From Oscillospiraceae bacterium (GTDB lineage: Bacteria > Bacillota > Clostridia > Oscillospirales > SIG627): a stretch of DNA of 45,122 nucleotides. Below, piece after piece: positions 9,111-16,460 of this stretch. How positions within the stretch are numbered: the first letter of the stretch is position 1; each line of letters opens with the position of its first letter. Location: contig SVRV01000020.1 in the NCBI GenBank assembly GCA_015064635.1, positions 1 to 45,122 of the forward strand. Reading direction: 5' to 3'. Below the pieces are notes generated by a model that worked only from the letters and a program-made list of their open reading frames with translations, was not told the DNA's origin and searched no databases. The translations under genes were made by a program, and so were the position numbers.

Positions 9111-9857
9111 ATGGATAAGATTAAAATAAGAGGTCTTGAATTTGATAACGTAACCATGGACGAGGCTTTGGAAAAAGCCGAAGGCTTCATTGAAAGAGGA
9201 GAACAGTGTGTAATTTTCACGCCCAATGCGGAAATTGTGCAAATGGCAATTGAGGACGAGAGCTTTCATGCCCTGGTAAGCTCCGCAGATATGCTCATTC
9301 CCGACGGAGCAGGCGTTGTTCTTGCTTCAAAAATAATGAAAAAGCCTCTTAAGGCAAAGGTTCCGGGCTGTGAGCTTGCTGAAAGACTTGTCAAGAATTC
9401 AGCCGAGGGTAAATATAAGATTTTCTTTTATGGCTCGAAGCCGACAACAGAGGCAGGACCTTCCGTTGCCGAGCTTGCGAATAAAAATATGTCGGAAAAA
9501 TATCCGGGATTTGAAGCCGCAGGGTTTTCTCACGGATATGTAAAGCCCGACGGGTACGATGCTTTGATTGAGAATATAAACTCCTCGGGTGCCGACATAC
9601 TTTTCGTGTGTCTCGGTGTACCAATGCAGGAAAAATGGATAGCCGAGCACCGTGACAGAATCAACGCAAAGCTCATCATCGGGCTTGGCGGAACACTTGA
9701 TGTTTTTGCAGGCACAGTTAAACGTGCTCCAAAATTCTTTGTAAAAGCAAACCTTGAGTGGCTTTACAGACTTATCAAAGAGCCTCGCCGTATCGGAAGA
9801 ATGATGAAGCTTCCCAAGTTTATATTCGGTGCAATATTTATTAAGGAGAAAGACTGA
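9111..9857 (+). CDS. tagA: WecG/TagA/CpsF family glycosyltransferase
   Basis: A GT26-type enzyme that transfers N-acetylmannosamine or a similar sugar to undecaprenyl-PP-GlcNAc, an early step of wall teichoic acid or related secondary polymers. At 248 residues it fits the family. Visible signatures are the N-terminal CVIFTPNAEIVQMA, LIPDGAGVVLASK near residue 60-75, FFYGSKP near 100, LFVCLGVPMQEKW near 163-175 and IIGLGGTLDVFAGTVKRAPKF near 185-205. It starts one base after the U32 stop, and the next gene overlaps it. No other teichoic acid genes are nearby, so the exact polymer is unknown. Confidence 0.93.
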   Translation: MDKIKIRGLEFDNVTMDEALEKAEGFIERGEQCVIFTPNAEIVQMAIEDESFHALVSSADMLIPDGAGVVLASKIMKKPLKAKVPGCELAERLVKNSAEGKYKIFFYGSKPTTEAGPSVAELANKNMSEKYPGFEAAGFSHGYVKPDGYDALIENINSSGADILFVCLGVPMQEKWIAEHRDRINAKLIIGLGGTLDVFAGTVKRAPKFFVKANLEWLYRLIKEPRRIGRMMKLPKFIFGAIFIKEKD

Positions 9858-10522
9858 TGGGTATACTTATCACCATAGACGGACTCGACGGCTCGGGAAA
9901 ACAGACTCAATCCGAGCTTCTTTATGAAAGATTGACAAGGGAAGGAATAAAGGCAAGAGTTGTTTCTTTCCCCGACTATGACAGCAATTCGTCGGCACTT
10001 GTAAAAATGTATCTCGGCGGAGAGTTTTCCCATGACCCCAATGCAGTAAACGCATACACCGCATCGGCATTTTTTGCGGTTGACAGAGCGGCAAGCTTTA
10101 TTGCAAACTGGAAAGAAGATTATGAAAACGGTACTGTTATAATTGCAAACCGTTATACCACAGCTAATGCAATTCATCAGCTTTCAAAGATAGACGATAC
10201 ATATGAGAGAGAAAAATTTCTCGATTGGCTGTACGATTTCGAGTTTGGAAAAATCGGAATTCCTTCCCCCGACCTTACACTTTTCCTTGAAGTGCCGGTG
10301 GATATAAGCCTTGCGCTTATCAAGGCGAGAAGCGAGGAGACGGGACGCGAAATAGACATTCACGAAAATGCAGACCACCTTACCCGAGCATATTCTGCGG
10401 CGGTATTCTCTGCTGAAAGGCTCGGTTGGTCAACCATTCACTGCGCAAAGAATGGTACAATGCGTTCACGTGAGGAAATTGCCGAGGAAATTTACGGTTT
10501 AGTTTCAGAAAAAGTAAAATAA
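9857..10522 (+). CDS. tmk: Thymidylate kinase family protein
   Basis: Phosphorylates dTMP to dTDP for DNA synthesis. The P-loop is GLDGSGKQTQ at residues 8-17, with Gln where many homologues have Ser after the Lys. The DR-type nucleotide-binding segment appears as VDRAASF near residue 75, followed by IIANRYTTANAIHQ near 95-105. LFLEVPVDISLALIKAR precedes a short lid, EETGREIDIHEN. The 221-residue length is normal. The GKQTQ version with a long NRYTTAN segment is a variant of the main bacterial Tmk, so a related deoxynucleoside monophosphate kinase role remains possible. It overlaps tagA by one base. Confidence 0.9.
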   Translation: MGILITIDGLDGSGKQTQSELLYERLTREGIKARVVSFPDYDSNSSALVKMYLGGEFSHDPNAVNAYTASAFFAVDRAASFIANWKEDYENGTVIIANRYTTANAIHQLSKIDDTYEREKFLDWLYDFEFGKIGIPSPDLTLFLEVPVDISLALIKARSEETGREIDIHENADHLTRAYSAAVFSAERLGWSTIHCAKNGTMRSREEIAEEIYGLVSEKVK

Positions 10523-10545
10523 AGGACAAAAGGGTTTGTTTAAAG

Positions 10546-10561
10546 CAAGCCCTTGCTTATG
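10546..10561. repeat. Short perfect hairpin between the rsmF-like Shine-Dalgarno and ATG
   Basis: The bases around AAGCAAGCCCTTGCTT form a palindrome with 6-7 bp arms and a tiny loop. It lies between AAAGGA/AAAAGGG (10521-10534) and the ATG at 10563. It might bring the ribosome binding site closer to the ATG, or separate two alternative starts (TTG at 10536 and ATG at 10563). Confidence 0.5.
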
Positions 10562-10562
10562 T

Positions 10563-11891
10563 ATGCTTGACGAAAAATTCATAAAAAGAATGGAAACGCT
10601 TTTGGGTAGGGAAGGACTGGAGCTTTATCTTTCAGAGCTTGAAAAACCAAGTCCCCGTGCACTCCGTGTCAATGCTCTCAAGGGTGATGAAAATGCGCTT
10701 GATATTGATATTACACCCGTGCCTTATTCTAAAAACTGTTATTATTTCGACCATGACAAAATAGGCAATCATCCAATGCACCATGCAGGGCTCATCTACA
10801 TCCAGGAGCCGGGCGCAATGGTGCCGGTTGCATCTGTTGATATAGAGAGTGATTGGAAGGTTTTTGACACCTGTTCCGCTCCCGGAGGCAAATCACTCCA
10901 GGCGGCGGCATTTCTCGGTGATGACGGATTTATTCTCTCAAACGAAATAAACACTCCCAGAGCAAGAATAATGTCGGGAAATTTTGAACGAATGGGTGTT
11001 CGTAATTATGTTATAACTTCAGCTCCCGTTGATAAGGTTTCGGAGAAATTCAAGAGTTTTTTTGACCTCGTTATAGTTGATGCACCTTGCTCTGGTGAGG
11101 GAATGTTCCGAAAAGAGGAGGATGCTGTAAAGGACTGGAGCGAGGAAAATGTGAGAATGTGTGCCGAGAGGCAGAAGGGAATTCTTCAAGCGGCGGCTCA
11201 CTCGGTAAAGGGTGGCGGATATCTCCTTTATTCCACCTGCACCTTCTCAACGGAAGAAAACGAGGACACAGTAAACGCCTTCCTTGCTGAAAACGGAGAT
11301 TTTGAGCTTGTTTCACCAAACGAAAGGGTTGTTCCTTATACAGTATCGGGTGTGGGTGATGAAAAATTCAGACGCTTTTACCCCCATATTGCCCCCGGTG
11401 AAGGACAGTTTTGCGCCCTTATGAAAAGGAAAGGCGATGAGGAGGGAGATGTCGATGTGACGTCTGCTCTTTCTCAGCCTACAAAGGACGAAATGGTATC
11501 AGCTGAGGATTTTTTGAAGGATACACTTATATCCTTTGACAGAAATTATATAAAGAAATTCAAGGATTTCCTTGTTTATATAAATCCTGAAATCCCCGTA
11601 CCCGAGAAGGTGACCTACTCCTGTGGTGTGACTCTCGGAGAGGCGAAAAAAGGCTATTTCATGCCCCATCATCATCTTTTTTCGGCAATGGGAAAGGAGT
11701 TTAAAAGAAAAATTGACCTGCCTTTGGACGATGCAAGGATTTGTGCATATCTGAGAGGGGAAAGCTTTTCGTATGATATAGAAAACGGCTGGTGTGCCGT
11801 GCTTATTGACGGTATTCCCCTTGGCGGAGGAAAGGCTGTAAACGGACAGATAAAAAATCATTACCCTAAGGGATTGAGAATACAACATTGA
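10563..11891 (+). CDS. RsmF/NOL1-NOP2-Sun family rRNA cytosine-C5 methyltransferase
   Basis: An S-adenosylmethionine-dependent methylase that makes m5C in rRNA. The N-terminal segment FIKRMETLLG... and PRALRVNALKG precede the catalytic core. The SAM motif is TCSAPGGKSLQAAAFL, motif IV is DAPCSGEGMFRKE and motif VI is YSTCTFSTEENE, giving the two catalytic cysteines of RsmB/RsmF enzymes. A C-terminal RsmF-like domain (about 300-440) includes FMPHHHLFSAMG and ends GIPLGGGKAVNGQIKNHYPKGLR. The family's usual N-terminus matches the ATG at 10563, whereas the clearer ribosome binding site would serve a TTG at 10536, so the start is uncertain. The stop overlaps the region of the next gene. Confidence 0.92.
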   Translation: MLDEKFIKRMETLLGREGLELYLSELEKPSPRALRVNALKGDENALDIDITPVPYSKNCYYFDHDKIGNHPMHHAGLIYIQEPGAMVPVASVDIESDWKVFDTCSAPGGKSLQAAAFLGDDGFILSNEINTPRARIMSGNFERMGVRNYVITSAPVDKVSEKFKSFFDLVIVDAPCSGEGMFRKEEDAVKDWSEENVRMCAERQKGILQAAAHSVKGGGYLLYSTCTFSTEENEDTVNAFLAENGDFELVSPNERVVPYTVSGVGDEKFRRFYPHIAPGEGQFCALMKRKGDEEGDVDVTSALSQPTKDEMVSAEDFLKDTLISFDRNYIKKFKDFLVYINPEIPVPEKVTYSCGVTLGEAKKGYFMPHHHLFSAMGKEFKRKIDLPLDDARICAYLRGESFSYDIENGWCAVLIDGIPLGGGKAVNGQIKNHYPKGLRIQH

Positions 11892-11899
11892 GGTGTAAT

Positions 11900-12712
11900 A
11901 TGTACCTACAGAATTTACATACACATTCGCATTTTTGCGACGGAAAGAATACGCTTGAGGAAATGTGTGAACGTGCTGTCGAGCTGGGCTTTAACTCTAT
12001 CGGCTTTTCACGTCATGCCTGCATGCCCCATCCTTCCATTTATTGCAAAGGCGGTGAGGCAATAGTTGAATACAAAAAGAAGTCTGCTGAACTTAAGAAA
12101 GCATATGAAGGGAAGCTGGACATATTCTGCGGTGCTGAATTTGATCTTTATTCTGTTGACCCGCAAGAGGGATATGACTACATAATCGGCTCATTCCATT
12201 ATCTCAAGGAGAACGGTGAGCTTGTGGGTATTGACCGTACCCCCGAGCAGGTTCAAAAGGTTGTAGATGAATATTTCGGCGGTAACGGTCTGGAATTTGC
12301 ACGTCATTTCTATGAGCAATCAGTGAGGCTTTGCGATATAAACCCCGACATAATCGGTCATTTCGACCTTGTAACAAAGCATTCTAAAACACTGGGACTC
12401 TTTGACGAGGATTCAAAGGAATATCAGTCTCTTGCGATTGAGGCTGTTCGTGAAATATCAAAGAAGGTAAAAATTTTCGAAATAAATACAGGATGTGTTT
12501 CAAGAGGCTATAGAGAAAGTCCTTACCTTGCACCATTTATAGTCAAGGAGCTGAAAAGACTTGACTGTCAGATAACAATTTCCTCCGACTGTCATAACAA
12601 GGACTTCTTTGATTGCGAATGGGAGACAGCAAAGACCAGACTTCTTGATTGCGGATATAAGAATATTGTTATTCTCACAAAAGACGGCTTTAAAGAGGAG
12701 GCAATTATATAA
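11900..12712 (+). CDS. hisK: PHP-domain histidinol-phosphatase (HisK/HisJ type)
   Basis: Likely hydrolyses histidinol phosphate to histidinol, the penultimate step of histidine synthesis. The PHP metal-binding motifs are present: LHTHSHFCDG at residues 6-15, FSRHACMP near 35, the GAEFDLY strand near 75, IGSFHYL near 90, IGHFDLVTK near 150, and TISSDCHNKDFF near the end. The 270-residue length matches HisK-family phosphatases. The ATG at 11900 was chosen because AGGTG lies at 11891-11895; the longer reading uses TTG inside the previous stop. No other his genes are in the window, so a different phosphoester substrate cannot be excluded. Confidence 0.88.
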   Translation: MYLQNLHTHSHFCDGKNTLEEMCERAVELGFNSIGFSRHACMPHPSIYCKGGEAIVEYKKKSAELKKAYEGKLDIFCGAEFDLYSVDPQEGYDYIIGSFHYLKENGELVGIDRTPEQVQKVVDEYFGGNGLEFARHFYEQSVRLCDINPDIIGHFDLVTKHSKTLGLFDEDSKEYQSLAIEAVREISKKVKIFEINTGCVSRGYRESPYLAPFIVKELKRLDCQITISSDCHNKDFFDCEWETAKTRLLDCGYKNIVILTKDGFKEEAII

Positions 12713-13800
12713 TGCTCAACAATATTATTGCGATTTTTTGTGTGGTTGGTGCAATAGATTATATCATCGGCAAAAAATTCGGTGTCGGCAAGGAATTCGA
12801 GGGCGGTATAATGCTTCTCGGTCCCATGGCGCTTTCCATGGTGGGAATGATACTACTTGCCCCACTTATTGCAAAATGGCTGCTTCCCTTGACCTCATTT
12901 ATTTCAAAGCATACTCCCTTTGACCCGTCGATTTTATCGGGTATGCTGCTTGCCAATGATATGGGCGGCTCGCCTCTTTCTGCCGCAATTGCGGAAAATG
13001 CATTGATTGGTGATTTCAACGGACTTGTTGTGGGAGCGACTCTCGGCGCTACGGTATCCTTTACTATTCCCTTTGCACTCAGTGTAATTTCAAAAGAGTA
13101 TCACCCCGATATGCTCATCGGTATCCTTTGCGGTATCGGAACAGTTCCCATCGGTTGCATCGTTTCGGGAATAATGCTGGGAATACCCTTCGGTGCGCTC
13201 ATTATTGACATGATACCCGTTGCTGTTTTTTCTATTCTTGTAATATTAGGACTTTTGAAATTTCCCATGGCGTCCGTCAAAATTTTTTCCATACTCGGAA
13301 AGGTAATTATTGGCTTTATAACCTTCGGTCTGGTCCTTGGAATACTTAACAGGCTTGTGGGCATCACGGTACTTGAGGGTCTTGCGCCTCTCGATGATGG
13401 AATCGACGTTATTGTAAATGCGGCTTGTGTTATGACAGGTGCATTTCCTCTCATACATATACTTGCAAAAATATTAAACCGACCCTTTTCCGCACTCGGA
13501 AAAAAGATCGGTCTTGACCATAAATCTATTTTAGGCTTTGTTGCATCTCTTGCCAGCTTTGCCAACTGCACACCTCTCATCCCTTCAATGAATAAAAAGG
13601 GAAGAATAGCAAATCTTGCATTTGCGGTGTCTGCGGCATTTACATTTGCGGGGCATCTTGCATTTACCATGTCGGTAAATAAAGCTTTTGTTGCCCCGGT
13701 TATAGTAGGAAAGCTTGTGTCGGGTGTTACAGCTGTTGCGGTTGCATTGCTTATTTACAAAAAGCTGTACGGAAAATCAGAGGTGAGTTCCGATAATTGA
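12712..13800 (+). CDS. eutH: EutH-like ethanolamine permease, orphan
   Basis: A polytopic membrane protein of 362 residues with about ten hydrophobic segments. It belongs to the EutH family of ethanolamine permeases, shown by LLANDMGGSPLSAAIAE near residue 80-95, the glycine-rich GLVVGATLGATVSFTIPFAL, and the ANCTPLIPSMNKKGRIANLAFAVSAAFTFAGHLAF block near 285-330. EutH imports ethanolamine under acidic or low-substrate conditions. No ethanolamine ammonia-lyase, shell protein or other eut gene is in the window. It sits at the end of a housekeeping operon, overlapping the phosphatase stop by one base. Its last 24 bases overlap the convergent thioesterase gene. Substrate is inferred. Confidence 0.88.
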   Translation: MLNNIIAIFCVVGAIDYIIGKKFGVGKEFEGGIMLLGPMALSMVGMILLAPLIAKWLLPLTSFISKHTPFDPSILSGMLLANDMGGSPLSAAIAENALIGDFNGLVVGATLGATVSFTIPFALSVISKEYHPDMLIGILCGIGTVPIGCIVSGIMLGIPFGALIIDMIPVAVFSILVILGLLKFPMASVKIFSILGKVIIGFITFGLVLGILNRLVGITVLEGLAPLDDGIDVIVNAACVMTGAFPLIHILAKILNRPFSALGKKIGLDHKSILGFVASLASFANCTPLIPSMNKKGRIANLAFAVSAAFTFAGHLAFTMSVNKAFVAPVIVGKLVSGVTAVAVALLIYKKLYGKSEVSSDN

Positions 13801-14172
13801 TACTGTGGCAACAAGGTTTTCAAGATTGTCCTTGATTTTAATTTCGTAAAAACAGCTTCGCTTACCGTCCTTGATGAGACGGGACTCGGCAATGAGTGTG
13901 TCACCCTTCACAGTCCCGAGAAAGGATATATTTGCGTTGGTTGTAACGGTCACGGCATCACGACCTCTGTTTGTTGCAACCGCAAAGGTAAAATCGGCAA
14001 GGGTGAACATTACGCCTCCCATTACCTGACCTGCGGCATTTTTATGACGCGAATCAAGGGAAAGCGTACATTTTGCCCATTTTTCACCTATTTCATCAAT
14101 GTATATTCCTGTGGCTGAGGTTGCGAATACATCACCCTCGAAGAAGGCTCTTATTCTTTCAAGTTCTGACAT
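13777..14172 (-). CDS. PaaI-type hotdog-fold thioesterase
   Basis: A 131-residue hotdog thioesterase that would hydrolyse acyl- or aryl-CoA thioesters. The family pattern is visible: DSRHKNAAGQVMGGVMFTLADFTFAVATN near residues 40-68, with the NxxGxxHGG-type catalytic segment replaced by NAAGQVMGG. After it come AVTVTTNANISFLGTVKGD and a final beta-strand. The Gly-Gly/Asp region is intact, but the usual catalytic His is replaced by Val/Met, as in some family members. Start chosen at MSEL because AAAGGAG lies eight bases before it; GTG three codons upstream lies within that spacing. It converges on eutH with overlapping 3' ends. Confidence 0.87.
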   Translation of the reverse strand: MSELERIRAFFEGDVFATSATGIYIDEIGEKWAKCTLSLDSRHKNAAGQVMGGVMFTLADFTFAVATNRGRDAVTVTTNANISFLGTVKGDTLIAESRLIKDGKRSCFYEIKIKDNLENLVATVSIIGTHL

Positions 14173-14192
14173 TGTTATCACTCCTTTCGGCT

Positions 14193-14221
14193 ATTATACT
14201 ACCAAAAAAATAAAAATTCAA
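14193..14221 (-). promoter_or_regulatory. SigmaA-type promoter of the thioesterase gene
   Basis: On the minus strand: TTGAAT (14221-14216), a 17-bp spacer and TATAAT (14198-14193). It lies directly upstream of the AAAGGAG site of the thioesterase. The leader is very short. Confidence 0.65.
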
Positions 14222-14235
14222 TACATAGGTTTAAA

Positions 14236-15129
14236 ATGATTTATTCTCTTGTTTTTTTAAATGTTCTTATTACCGCCTTTCAGGGTATTACAACAAAATT
14301 TTTTTCGGAGCATTATCCGGGTAAAAAGCAAAACTCATCAATAGTATTTTCCGTTATTGTGGGAATACTTGTCTCGCTGTCGGTATCGGCATCGGGAATA
14401 ATACGTCCGGGCGGATTTACACCTACTGTAATATTACTTGGCGTTTTAAGGTCTGTTACGGTTTTGGCGTATACCTTTTCACTTATGACTGCAAGTGCCA
14501 AAGGCCCTTATTCACAGCTTACCATATTCTCCATGTGCGGATCAATTCTTATACCGCTTTTTGTGGATTTGTGCTTTGGAAAGCTTATAGAACCCTTTAA
14601 ATATTTTGCTATGGCGGCAATGCTTTCTTCATTTTTTCTTATCTGCCGCCCTGCGAAGGATGAGGAAAAGGTAAAGAAGGGCTTTTATGTCGCTTGTATG
14701 GGCATATTTGTTTCAAACGGATTGTACGGAGCGCTTACCCCTATTGCTACTTATCTTGAGGGCGACAATATGGGGCATGAAATTATTATATCAACATATG
14801 TTTCAAGTGCGCTGATATCTGTTATTATGCTGACTTTAAAAGAAAAAAAGGATGTAATAAGCGCCTTTAAGCTGACAAAAAAATCGTCGATTTATGTAGT
14901 TCTTACCTCGCTCATAATTGCATCCACAAGTATACTCGGAATTGTTACTCTTACAGGGTTCGGTGAATTTGAAGGAATTGACGGTGCACTTAATATGACA
15001 CTTCTTTGCGGAGGTGTAACTCTTGCATCCGAGCTTTTGTCTCTTGTTATGCTCAAGGAAAAATTCACAGCGGTTAAATGGAGCGGTATCGCACTTGCTA
15101 CTGCAAGTATAGTGGTGTTGACATTATGA
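14236..15129 (+). CDS. DMT-superfamily (EamA-like) transporter
   Basis: A 297-residue integral membrane protein with about ten helices in two EamA-like repeats, as in drug/metabolite exporters. Features include the N-terminal helix MIYSLVFLNVLITAFQGITTKFFSEHY, a charged inter-repeat loop RPAKDEEKVKKG near residue 138, and the closing LKEKFTAVKWSGIALATASIVVL, a pattern common at the end of EamA domains. Substrate unknown. It overlaps the YitT gene by four bases (ATGA), so the two are probably co-expressed. It is divergent from the thioesterase across a 63-bp gap. Confidence 0.87.
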   Translation: MIYSLVFLNVLITAFQGITTKFFSEHYPGKKQNSSIVFSVIVGILVSLSVSASGIIRPGGFTPTVILLGVLRSVTVLAYTFSLMTASAKGPYSQLTIFSMCGSILIPLFVDLCFGKLIEPFKYFAMAAMLSSFFLICRPAKDEEKVKKGFYVACMGIFVSNGLYGALTPIATYLEGDNMGHEIIISTYVSSALISVIMLTLKEKKDVISAFKLTKKSSIYVVLTSLIIASTSILGIVTLTGFGEFEGIDGALNMTLLCGGVTLASELLSLVMLKEKFTAVKWSGIALATASIVVLTL

Positions 15130-15722
15130 AAAAGCTTTTGTCGTTTACAGATGTTTGCATGGCGGTGATAGGTGCTTGTGTCATGGCATTCGGTCTTTAT
15201 GAGATACACTCCTTTTCAGGCGTGACCGAGGGAGGAGTGCTGGGACTCACTCTTGTTTTGAATCATCATTTTTCCTTTTCCCCCGCTATTACAAGCTTTA
15301 TAATGAATCTTATTTGCTATTTTATAGGCTGGAGAATACTGGGAAAAAGATTTGTCATTTATTCGGCAATTGCCACGGTTTCATTTTCTGTCATGTACAG
15401 AATCCTGGAAATGACACCACCGATTTTCAAGGAGATTTATGAATATCCCCTTGTCGCCGCAATTATTGGTGCAATATTCATAGGCGTTGGTGCAGGACTC
15501 TGCGTCAGAGCAGGAGGTGCACCCAGCGGTGACGATGCCCTTGCAATGGGCTTTTCAAAGCTGCTTCGCACGAGGATAGAAGTGGTTTATCTTATCAGCG
15601 ACCTGACGGTTATCCTATTGTCTCTTACATATATCCCCGTAAAGAGACTTGTGTTTTCACTTCTCACAGTAGTTTTGTCCGGACGGATAATCGGAGTGAT
15701 AGAAAGATATAAGCGTAAATAA
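15126..15722 (+). CDS. YitT/YczE-like integral membrane protein
   Basis: A 198-residue protein with five predicted membrane helices. It matches the N-terminal membrane domain of YitT-type proteins: AFGLYEIHSFSGVTEGGVLGLTLVLNHHF near residues 20-48, then GVGAGLCVRAGGAPSGDDALAMGFSK near 118-143. The C-terminal DUF2179 cytoplasmic domain of full YitT proteins is absent, so it belongs to the short YczE-like subgroup. No biochemical role is established for the family. The ATG at 15126 overlaps the transporter stop; an upstream in-frame reading from 15078 would run inside the transporter gene and is not needed. Confidence 0.85.
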   Translation: MKKLLSFTDVCMAVIGACVMAFGLYEIHSFSGVTEGGVLGLTLVLNHHFSFSPAITSFIMNLICYFIGWRILGKRFVIYSAIATVSFSVMYRILEMTPPIFKEIYEYPLVAAIIGAIFIGVGAGLCVRAGGAPSGDDALAMGFSKLLRTRIEVVYLISDLTVILLSLTYIPVKRLVFSLLTVVLSGRIIGVIERYKRK

Positions 15723-15758
15723 AAATCAATTTTGAATTTTACTTTAGGGAACAATAAC

Positions 15759-16283
15759 ATGAAAATATTGGAAACACAACGTCTTATTTTGAGAAAATGG
15801 CAAGAAAAAGATGTTTATGATTTGTTTGCTATAATGAAAAATGAATCTGTTTCAATAGGAGGATGGAAGCCTCATTCGAGCATAGATTCTTCTGTAAATA
15901 CGTTAAACGAATATGTGAAAGATAAAAATAAATGGGCAATTGAATTAAAAGGCGAAAAAGTAATTGGCTGCATTGGAATTTGTCCGGATAATAATAGAGG
16001 AAAATTATATGCCAAGTCAGTAAATTTTGTTTTATCCGATAGCTATTCAGGAAATGGATATATGACTGAAGCCGTAAATAGAGTTATTCAATATGCTTTC
16101 GAAGAATTGAATGTCGATTTGTTATCTGCATTTCATATTCCTGATAATATAAAGTCAAAAAGAGTTCTTGAAAAATGTGGCTTTAAATATGAAATTGTGA
16201 TAGAGCATGGTTATAATAGATATGACGGACAGGTATTCGATTCGGTTTGTTATTCACTTTCAAAATCAGATTATTCAAATTAG
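15759..16283 (+). CDS. GNAT acetyltransferase, RimJ/RimL-like
   Basis: A 174-residue N-acetyltransferase of the Acetyltransf_3 type, which transfers acetyl from acetyl-CoA to an amine, often a protein N-terminus or an antibiotic. It opens with ILETQRLILRKWQEKD, the usual RimL-like start. A beta-hairpin GEKVIGCIGICPD comes next, then the acetyl-CoA region YSGNGYMTEAVNRVIQYAFEEL, and the closing VLEKCGFKYE. The ATG at 15759 follows TAGGGAA; the longer reading begins with TTG. It is richer in A/T-ending codons than the operon before it, which hints at horizontal origin. A terminator follows directly after the stop. Confidence 0.88.
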   Translation: MKILETQRLILRKWQEKDVYDLFAIMKNESVSIGGWKPHSSIDSSVNTLNEYVKDKNKWAIELKGEKVIGCIGICPDNNRGKLYAKSVNFVLSDSYSGNGYMTEAVNRVIQYAFEELNVDLLSAFHIPDNIKSKRVLEKCGFKYEIVIEHGYNRYDGQVFDSVCYSLSKSDYSN

Positions 16284-16327
16284 AGCACCTATGTATGTTT
16301 TTAAGGCATACACGGGTGCTATCTTTT
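16284..16327 (+). terminator. Intrinsic terminator after the GNAT gene
   Basis: AGCACC (16284-16289) pairs with GGTGCT (16315-16320), with an inner GTATG/CATAC stem, followed by ATCTTTTG. It begins one base after the GNAT stop codon. Confidence 0.7.
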
Positions 16328-16398
16328 GTGAATCATAAGCTTTTAGATTACATAACAACATTTTAAGCGTTTTCTGTCAAGACTAATTTACAACTGCA

Positions 16399-16407
16399 TG
16401 ATATAAT
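16399..16407 (+). promoter_or_regulatory. Extended -10 promoter of the AraC-GNAT fusion gene
   Basis: TGATATAAT at 16399-16407 is an extended -10 element. No good -35 is seen at 17 bp. The leader ends with AGGAGG before the ATG at 16461. Confidence 0.5.
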
Positions 16408-16460
16408 AACATCGCAAACATACAGCTGGACGTTTGGAATAAAGATTAGGAGGGCTGTTT

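Noticed and set aside
13101-13670. 189-residue ORF opposite the EutH-like gene
   Set aside because: A mirror of a hydrophobic membrane protein, rich in Pro/Ser/Ile; a typical antisense artefact.
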